Program-made: the position numbers and the translations under genes
Origin: Streptomyces zaomyceticus
GTDB taxonomy: Bacteria; Actinomycetota; Actinomycetes; Streptomycetales; Streptomycetaceae
NCBI RefSeq assembly: GCF_014656215.1
Contig: NZ_BNBZ01000048.1
Span: forward strand, 1-38,362
DNA length: 38,362 nucleotides
Direction of reading: 5' to 3'
The notes under the pieces: generated by a model
Told to the model about the DNA's origin: nothing
The model's input: only the letters and a program-made list of their open reading frames with translations
The model's database searches: none
Part shown: positions 33,248 to 38,362 of the stretch, one piece after another
Position numbering within the stretch: the first letter of the stretch is position 1
Layout of the letters: each line of letters opens with the position of its first letter

Positions 33248-33300
33248 ACGGTTCCCTTTGTCACAACCGCTTGTCACACCCGCGGAGGTGTCCGTCCGTG
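33248..33300 (+). promoter_or_regulatory. LCP4 upstream region with a repeated TTGTCACA motif
   Basis: Just before the LCP4 start two direct copies of TTGTCACA occur 14 bases apart within CTTTGTCACAACCGCTTGTCACAC, followed by GGAGGT 8 bases before GTG 33298. The repeats may be an operator; no promoter of good quality can be placed with certainty. Confidence 0.35.
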
Positions 33301-34770
33301 CCCACACCGCCCCGCACACCCCGTCCCCGGCCCGCGGCCCGTCGTGCCCCGGTCCGCCGGAGGCGGAGGCGCCCCCGGTGGGGGATGCGGATGGCGACGG
33401 CGCTCTCGGTGACGGTCCTCGCCGCGGGCGGCATCGGACACGCCGTGGTGACCGGTCTCGACACCGGGATCACCCGCGTGGACCCCTTCAAGGACATGAA
33501 GAACCGGCCCCAGGCCGGGCACGGGATGAACGTCCTCGTCGTCGGCACCGACGGCCGGGACCGGATCACCCCGGAGGAGAAGGCGAAGTACCGGCTCGGC
33601 GGCGCGCCCTGCCGTTGCACCGACACCGTGATGCTCGTCCACATCTCGGAGGACCGGGAGCGGGCGAGCGTGGTGAGCCTGCCCCGCGACTCGTACGCCG
33701 AGATGCCCGAGCACACCGACCTGACCACCGGGAAGCGGCACCAGGCGCATCCGGTGAAGCTGAACGCGGCCTACGCCGAGGGCGGGCCCGGGCTCACCGT
33801 GCGGACCGTCGAGTCGATGACCGGCGTCAAGATCGACCACTACCTGGAGGTCGACTTCACCAGCTTCATGAAGACCGTGGACGCGGTCGGCGGCGTGCAG
33901 ATCTGTACGACGCGGCCGGTGAAGGACACGTACACCGGGCTCTCCCTGCCGGCCGGCACCCATGAGCTCGACGGCGGCCAGGCGCTGCAGTACGTGCGCT
34001 CCCGGCACATCGACGGGGCCGCCGACATCGGGCGGATGCAGCGGCAGCAGCGGTTCCTGGCGGCCCTCATCGACCGGACGACCAGCGGCGGGGTCCTCTT
34101 CAACCCGGTGCGGTTCCGCGAGGTCGCCACGACGATGCTCGGCTCCGTGCGGGCCGACCAGGACTTCGGTACGGATCAGCTGCTCGCCCTCGCCAAGGCG
34201 ATGCGCGGCTTCACCCCGGCGTCCTCGGAGTTCGTGTCCGTGCCGATCGGGGACATGAGCTTCCCCGTGAAGGGCATCGGGTCGACGGTGAAGTGGGACG
34301 CGGCGAAGGCGCAGCAGCTGTTCCAGGCGCTGCGGGAGGACCGGCCGCTCGCCTCCTCGAAGCCCGGTTCCGGGTCGTCCGCGAAGGCGCCGAAGGCCGT
34401 GGTCGTGGACGTGGCGCCGCGGACCGTGCGGGTGCAGGTCTACAACGGGACCCGGACGGACGGGCTCGGCAGGAAGGTGGACGACGCGTTGCGCGCGACC
34501 GGTTTCGACACCACCAGGACACCGATGACCGGGGCGGGGACCGGGCACGCCCGCACCGTCGTGGAGTACGACCCGCGCTGGGACCGCTCGGCGAAGTCCC
34601 TCGCGTCGGCGCTGCCGGGGGCGGAGCTCCGGGCGGTCGCGGGGCGGGGCCGGACGCTGCGGGTGACGGTGGGCGCGGACTACAGGGGTGTGACGGCGGT
34701 CCGGGGCGAGGACACGGCACGGGGCGGGCCGTTCGAAGCGGTGACGGGTGACCAGGTGGTGTGCCCGTGA
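33298..34770 (+). CDS. LCP family protein with LytR C-terminal domain (paralogue 4)
   Basis: A 490-residue type II membrane protein. GTG 33298 is favoured by GGAGGT 8 bases before. A very Arg-rich cytoplasmic end (1-30), one helix (31-53) and an LCP domain (about 75-330) follow: VLVVGTDGRDRITPEE, CTDTVMLVHIS, SLPRD (127-131), KIDHYLEVDFTSFMKTVDAVGGVQIC, YVRSRHIDGAADIGRMQRQQ. The canonical D, R and RQQ residues are present. A LytR_C domain (about 375-470) starts VRVQVYNGTRT. The stop overlaps the start of the MFS gene (GTGA), so the two are coupled. Confidence 0.93.
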   Translation: MPTPPRTPRPRPAARRAPVRRRRRRPRWGMRMATALSVTVLAAGGIGHAVVTGLDTGITRVDPFKDMKNRPQAGHGMNVLVVGTDGRDRITPEEKAKYRLGGAPCRCTDTVMLVHISEDRERASVVSLPRDSYAEMPEHTDLTTGKRHQAHPVKLNAAYAEGGPGLTVRTVESMTGVKIDHYLEVDFTSFMKTVDAVGGVQICTTRPVKDTYTGLSLPAGTHELDGGQALQYVRSRHIDGAADIGRMQRQQRFLAALIDRTTSGGVLFNPVRFREVATTMLGSVRADQDFGTDQLLALAKAMRGFTPASSEFVSVPIGDMSFPVKGIGSTVKWDAAKAQQLFQALREDRPLASSKPGSGSSAKAPKAVVVDVAPRTVRVQVYNGTRTDGLGRKVDDALRATGFDTTRTPMTGAGTGHARTVVEYDPRWDRSAKSLASALPGAELRAVAGRGRTLRVTVGADYRGVTAVRGEDTARGGPFEAVTGDQVVCP

Positions 34771-36266
34771 CGGCGGAGAAGGCTGCGTCGGGAGACCCCG
34801 GCCGGCCGGCGTCGGCGGCCGTGCTGATCGTGACCTGCGTCTCGACCCTGATCGTCAACGCCAACACCTCGGCGGTGAGCATCCTGCTCCCGGCGATCAG
34901 CGAGGACACCGGGACGTCGCTGGACACCCTGCAGTGGGCCGTCACCGGCTATTCGCTGGTGGGCGCGGCGGTGATCGTCACCTCGGGGGCCCTCGGCGAC
35001 GTGTTCGGACGCCGGCTGGTGTTCCTCGGCGGGCTGGCGCTGTTCATCGCCTCGTGCGTGTTCATCGCGCTGTCCGGCGGCGGTGCGGGGGTGATCGCGG
35101 GCCGGGCGATCCAGGGGGCGTCGGGGGCGACGATCCTGGCGTGCGGGATGAGTCTGCTGTCCGTGTCCACGTCCGGTGCGGGGCAGGTCCGGGCGGTGAC
35201 CCTGTGGGGCGGCGCCTCGGCGGTGGGCGCCGCGGCGGGGCCGCTGGTCGGCGGTGTGCTGGTGGACGGTACGGGATGGCAGGGGCTGTTCTGGATCGAC
35301 GCGGCGATCGCGGTCGCCCTGGTTCCGATCACGTTGAAGGGGGTCGCCGAATCCCGTGATCCCGAGCGCGGCCGCTCGATCGACTTCGCGGGGACCCTGC
35401 TGATCGCCGCCGTGCTCGCCCCGGCGCTGCTCGCGCTGAGCGAGGGCTCGGACTGGGGCTGGACGTCGGCCGGGGTGCTGGGGTGCTTCGCGGTGGCGCT
35501 GGTCTCGGCCGTCGGTTTCGTCGCGGTGGAGCGGCGGGTCGAGGCGCCGCTGGTGGACCTCCGGCTGCTGCGCAATCGCGTGCTGATCGGGGCGACGGTC
35601 GGGATCCTGCTGAGCGCGGGAGTGATCAACGGTCTGATGTACCTGGTCAGCCTCTACTTCCAGAACCCCGCCACGCTCGGGCTGAGCCCGTTCCAGGCGG
35701 GTCTGGCCACGCTGCCCGCGACGGTGGGCCTGATCGCGGTCACACCGCTCGTGCCCCGCGCGGTCCAGCGGCTGGGCATCGGTCCCGTGATCGCGCTCGG
35801 CTTCGCGGCGGCGACGGCCGGCTGCGCGCTGCTGGTGTTCGTCCAGGGCGACTGGCGGTACGGGGCGTTCGTCCTGCCGCTCGTGCTGCTGGCCGTCGGT
35901 CTGGGGCTCGTCAACGGTCCGGCGAGTTCGGCGTCGACCTCGGCGGTGTCCGCCGACGCGGTCGGCGCCGCGTCCGGCATCTCGAACATGGCGCGGTACA
36001 TCGGCGCGGCCGCGTTCACCGCGGCCGTGGCGACGGTCAACACGACGGTGGGCGCGTCACACACCGCCGACGGGGACTCCACGGCCGACGCGCTGGCGGC
36101 CGGCCTCTCCGGTGCGTGTCTGCTGCTCACGGTGGCGTCCGGTGCGGGGATGCTGCTGTCCGTCCTGGCGGTACGGGCCCGCCGTCGCCGGGTCGGGCCC
36201 GGGGCCTACGGCGCGGCGGCGGCCTCGCACGCGCACACCGTCCCCGTCGTTCCTCAGTCCTCGTAG
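34767..36266 (+). CDS. MFS drug:H+ antiporter (DHA2/EmrB-QacA type)
   Basis: A 499-residue polytopic transporter of the 14-helix DHA2 group. TSGALGDVFGRR (motif A) follows helix 2, GRAIQGASGATILA (motif B region) and GPLVGGVLVDGTGWQGLFWIDAAIA (motif C, antiporter signature) are visible, and a long run of helices continues to the C-terminus. It probably exports an amphipathic compound. GTG 34767 overlaps the LCP4 stop; GTG 34761 is an alternative but AGGTGG then lies too close. The 3' end overlaps the convergent thioesterase by 13 bases. Confidence 0.9.
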   Translation: MTAEKAASGDPGRPASAAVLIVTCVSTLIVNANTSAVSILLPAISEDTGTSLDTLQWAVTGYSLVGAAVIVTSGALGDVFGRRLVFLGGLALFIASCVFIALSGGGAGVIAGRAIQGASGATILACGMSLLSVSTSGAGQVRAVTLWGGASAVGAAAGPLVGGVLVDGTGWQGLFWIDAAIAVALVPITLKGVAESRDPERGRSIDFAGTLLIAAVLAPALLALSEGSDWGWTSAGVLGCFAVALVSAVGFVAVERRVEAPLVDLRLLRNRVLIGATVGILLSAGVINGLMYLVSLYFQNPATLGLSPFQAGLATLPATVGLIAVTPLVPRAVQRLGIGPVIALGFAAATAGCALLVFVQGDWRYGAFVLPLVLLAVGLGLVNGPASSASTSAVSADAVGAASGISNMARYIGAAAFTAAVATVNTTVGASHTADGDSTADALAAGLSGACLLLTVASGAGMLLSVLAVRARRRRVGPGAYGAAAASHAHTVPVVPQSS

Positions 36267-36787
36267 CCCTCGGCCGCCCGGCGTTCGCGGAGTTCCTTGA
36301 TGGCCTGGCGGCGGGCCAGGCGGTGGGTGCGGCGGATCTGCGCCTCCTGGTTGCGGCGCTTGTCCTTCTCGGTCTCCGGGACGACCTGGGGGACGGAGCG
36401 CGGCTTGCCGTCGGCGTCGACGGCGGCGAAGACCAGATAGGCGGAGCCGACCTGGGTGGCGGGCGTGGACTCGTTCCAGCGCTCGGCCATGACCCGTACG
36501 CCGACCTCCATGGACGACCGGCCGGTCCAGTTGACCTGGGCCTTCACATGCAGCAGGTCGCCGACCCGGACCGGCTCGAGGAAGACCATCTCGTCCATCG
36601 AGGCGGTCACCGCCGGGCCGCCCGAGTGCCGGCCCGCGACGGCGCCCGCCGCGTCGTCCACCAGTTTCATGATCACGCCGCCGTGCACCGTACCGAGGAG
36701 GTTGGTGTCGTGGCTCGTCATGATGTGGCTGAGGGTGGTGCGGGAGGCGGAGGTGGGCTTGCCCGGGATATCGCCCTGATCTGTCAT
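36254..36787 (-). CDS. Acyl-CoA thioesterase (hotdog fold, BACH/YciA-like)
   Basis: A 177-residue enzyme. The single hotdog domain (about 15-135) contains HDTNLLGTVHGGVIMKLVDDAA (26-47): N29 and D44 are the expected catalytic residues, followed by SMDEMVFLEPVRVGD. A basic, probably disordered C-terminus (140-177) follows. It hydrolyses medium or long-chain acyl-CoA. ATG 36787 is chosen; ATG 36799 is an alternative. It is divergent from LCP5 (130 bases). Confidence 0.9.
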   Translation of the reverse strand: MTDQGDIPGKPTSASRTTLSHIMTSHDTNLLGTVHGGVIMKLVDDAAGAVAGRHSGGPAVTASMDEMVFLEPVRVGDLLHVKAQVNWTGRSSMEVGVRVMAERWNESTPATQVGSAYLVFAAVDADGKPRSVPQVVPETEKDKRRNQEAQIRRTHRLARRQAIKELRERRAAEGYED

Positions 36788-36904
36788 GCCCTCCACCATA
36801 TGCCGGGTCTCGTGGTCGTCGTCGTTCGGTCCGGTTTGCATCAGCTTGGCAACAGCACCGGTCCGATGTTCCACCCGGCCTGTCGCGCGGAAAGCCCTGC
36901 CCGG

Positions 36905-36920
36905 CACACTGGTCCGCATG
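36905..36920 (+). promoter_or_regulatory. Leaderless promoter of LCP5
   Basis: CACACT (36905-36910) lies 7 bases before ATG 36918 and no Shine-Dalgarno is present, suggesting that transcription starts on or beside the ATG. A TGTCGC at 36881-36886 gives an 18-base spacer as a weak -35. Confidence 0.45.
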
Positions 36921-38180
36921 AATGACTGGCCCGAAGACGGCGGCTACGGCCGTGGCAACGCGAACTCCCAGCCCGAGGGACCTCGCCGGATGAGCCATGT
37001 GCAGCGCCCGCAGGTTCCTCAGCAGCCGCCGCGCCACGACCAGGGCTACAACCCGAACTTCACACAGGCCCAGGGCTCGGGTTACGACTCCGGTTACAGC
37101 TCCGGCCAGGTCTACGGCGGCCCGCAGGGCGGCGGCCACGGCTCCGTGCCGCCGCAGTACGCGCCGGGCCCCGGCTCCGGCGGTCCCGGGCGGCCCGCCC
37201 CGGACTGGCGCAAGCGCATCAAGGTCGGCTCGATCGTGCTGGTCGTCGGCGTCCTCGCCTGGGGCATCGGCACGTACGCCTGGGCCAGCTCGCAGATGCG
37301 CAACGAGGTCGACCTCGCCAAGGTCATCGAGCGGCCGTCCGAGGGCGACTGCACGACGTATCTGATCGTCGGCTCGGACAGCCGTGAGGGCATGTCCGCC
37401 GAAGAGAAGAAGAAGCTCCACACCGGCTCCGCCGAGGGCAAGCGGACCGACTCGATGATGATCCTCGCGGCCTGCTCCAGCGGGAACACGATGGTCTCGC
37501 TCCCCCGTGACTCCTGGGTGACGATCCCCAGCTTCGTGGGCTCCGAGTCGGGCAAGACGTACCCGGCCCGCGGCGGCTCCAAGCTGAACGCGGCCTACGC
37601 GATGGACGGCCCCGAGCTGCTGGTGCGGACCGTCGAGTTCAACACCGGGCTGCGCATCGACCACTACGCGGAGATCGGCTTCGCCGGCTTCGCGAACATC
37701 GTGGACGCGCTCGGCGGTGTCGAGCTGAACATCGAGAAGGGCTTCAAGGACAAGAAGTCCGGCGCGGACTTCCAGGCCGGCACGCAGACCCTCAACGGCG
37801 AGCAGGCCCTGGCCTTCGTCCGCACCCGGTACGCCTTCGCCCAGTCGGACCTCCAGCGGACGAAGAACCAGCAGAAGTTCCTCTCCGCCCTGGCCAACGA
37901 GGCGGCGACGCCGGGCACCATCCTCAACCCGTTCGCGCTGTACCCGACGCTGGGCGCCGGTCTGGACACGCTGATCGTGGACAAGGACATGTCGCTGTAC
38001 GACCTCGGCAAGATGTTCTTCGCCATGAAGGGCATCAGCGGCGGCGACGGCAAGTCCATGAACATCCCGATCGCGGGCAGCGCGCCGCAGAACTCCCTCA
38101 AGTGGGACATGCCGAAGGTGAAGCAGCTGGTCGAGCAGATCCGCAACGACGAGAAGGTCACCGTCGAATCGAACCGCTGA
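36918..38180 (+). CDS. LCP family protein (paralogue 5)
   Basis: A 420-residue type II membrane protein. A Gln/Gly/Pro-rich cytoplasmic tail (1-98) precedes one helix (102-123). The LCP domain (about 143-360) holds LIVGSDSREGMS (149-160), RTDSMMILAACS, SLPRD (194-198), RIDHYAEIGFAGFANIVDALGGVEL and FVRTRYAFAQSDLQRTKNQQ. There is no LytR_C domain. ATG 36918, leaderless. The Gly/Gln/Tyr-rich N-terminus resembles low-complexity cytoplasmic regions of other Streptomyces wall-synthesis proteins. Confidence 0.93.
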   Translation: MNDWPEDGGYGRGNANSQPEGPRRMSHVQRPQVPQQPPRHDQGYNPNFTQAQGSGYDSGYSSGQVYGGPQGGGHGSVPPQYAPGPGSGGPGRPAPDWRKRIKVGSIVLVVGVLAWGIGTYAWASSQMRNEVDLAKVIERPSEGDCTTYLIVGSDSREGMSAEEKKKLHTGSAEGKRTDSMMILAACSSGNTMVSLPRDSWVTIPSFVGSESGKTYPARGGSKLNAAYAMDGPELLVRTVEFNTGLRIDHYAEIGFAGFANIVDALGGVELNIEKGFKDKKSGADFQAGTQTLNGEQALAFVRTRYAFAQSDLQRTKNQQKFLSALANEAATPGTILNPFALYPTLGAGLDTLIVDKDMSLYDLGKMFFAMKGISGGDGKSMNIPIAGSAPQNSLKWDMPKVKQLVEQIRNDEKVTVESNR

Positions 38181-38219
38181 CCCGCTGACCTGCGGACGCA
38201 CGTACGGACGTACGGGAAA

Positions 38220-38249
38220 GGGCGCCCTCCCCCGCCGGGGAGGGCGCCC
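38220..38249. terminator. Terminator downstream of LCP5
   Basis: A perfect 13-bp inverted repeat GGGCGCCCTCCCC (38220-38232) with 38237-38249, 4-base loop, followed by TTCTCC on plus. It lies between the convergent LCP5 and acyl-CoA dehydrogenase ends and may serve both. Confidence 0.8.
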
Positions 38250-38269
38250 TTCTCCGTGCCCGCCCGGGG

Positions 38270-38362
38270 TTACGGGAGGTTGCGGGCCATGACGATGCGC
38301 TGGACCTGGTTGGTGCCTTCGTAGATCTGGGTGATCTTGGCGTCGCGCATCATGCGCTCGAC
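38270..38362 (-). CDS. Acyl-CoA dehydrogenase, C-terminal fragment (cut by the window)
   Basis: The last 30 codons of a gene that continues beyond the right edge: VERMMRDAKI then TQIYEGTNQVQRIVMARNLP, ending in TAA. The segment DAKITQIYEGTNQVQRIV is the C-terminal signature of acyl-CoA dehydrogenases, where the glycine loop contacts FAD in the active-site region. Substrate cannot be told. Confidence 0.9.
   Translation of the reverse strand, partial: VERMMRDAKITQIYEGTNQVQRIVMARNLP

Overview
The window reads as chromosomal DNA of a Streptomyces species. GC content and third-position GC are very high, GTG starts are frequent, and the genes include whiB, a SpoIIM-family protein, coenzyme F420 genes and the mannose-metabolism/whiB/F420/LCP neighbourhood that is conserved across actinobacteria. 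The same partners surround whiB2 in Mycobacterium tuberculosis. No phage, plasmid or insertion sequence is visible; this is core chromosome.

Layout. Bases 1-420 are the promoter and leader region of an rRNA operon running leftward out of the window (16S not included). Then come spoIIM-like (-), an RDD membrane protein (+), a short unknown gene (-), ahcY (-) and a CDF transporter (-). A mannose block on the minus strand follows: manA, a SIS isomerase-like protein, Trm112-like protein, manB and DUF3499. A degenerate metallopeptidase (+) comes next, then a coupled minus-strand pair: a DUF5719 secreted protein and a 1251-residue membrane glycosyltransferase with a Gln/Tyr-rich tail. whiB (-) faces a divergent plus-strand group: a newly recognised Cys-rich leader peptide, cysteine dioxygenase, fbiA and fbiB. 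Then an AlkA-type glycosylase (-), a complex nested inverted repeat, a manC-type nucleotidyltransferase (-), a secreted PGRP amidase (-) and a TIGR03089 protein (+). The last 11 kb hold five LytR-CpsA-Psr (LCP) paralogues, all on plus, interleaved with a GT2 glycosyltransferase (-), an MFS exporter (+) and an acyl-CoA thioesterase (-). The right edge cuts the 3' end of an acyl-CoA dehydrogenase (-).

Functional theme. manA, manB and manC supply mannose-6-P, mannose-1-P and an activated sugar. The glycosyltransferases can use activated sugars for surface glycans, and LCP proteins attach such polymers to peptidoglycan. The PGRP amidase and WhiB connect the region to cell-wall remodelling during sporulation. 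The most interesting non-obvious element is at 18475-18567: a 30-codon reading frame ending in a run of five Cys codons plus one more, directly upstream of cysteine dioxygenase. It looks like a cysteine-sensing leader peptide placed before a cysteine-degrading enzyme. Other points of note are the three nested inverted repeats at 22676-22963, a family of putative leaderless promoters, and loss of the HExxH motif in the metallopeptidase-like gene.
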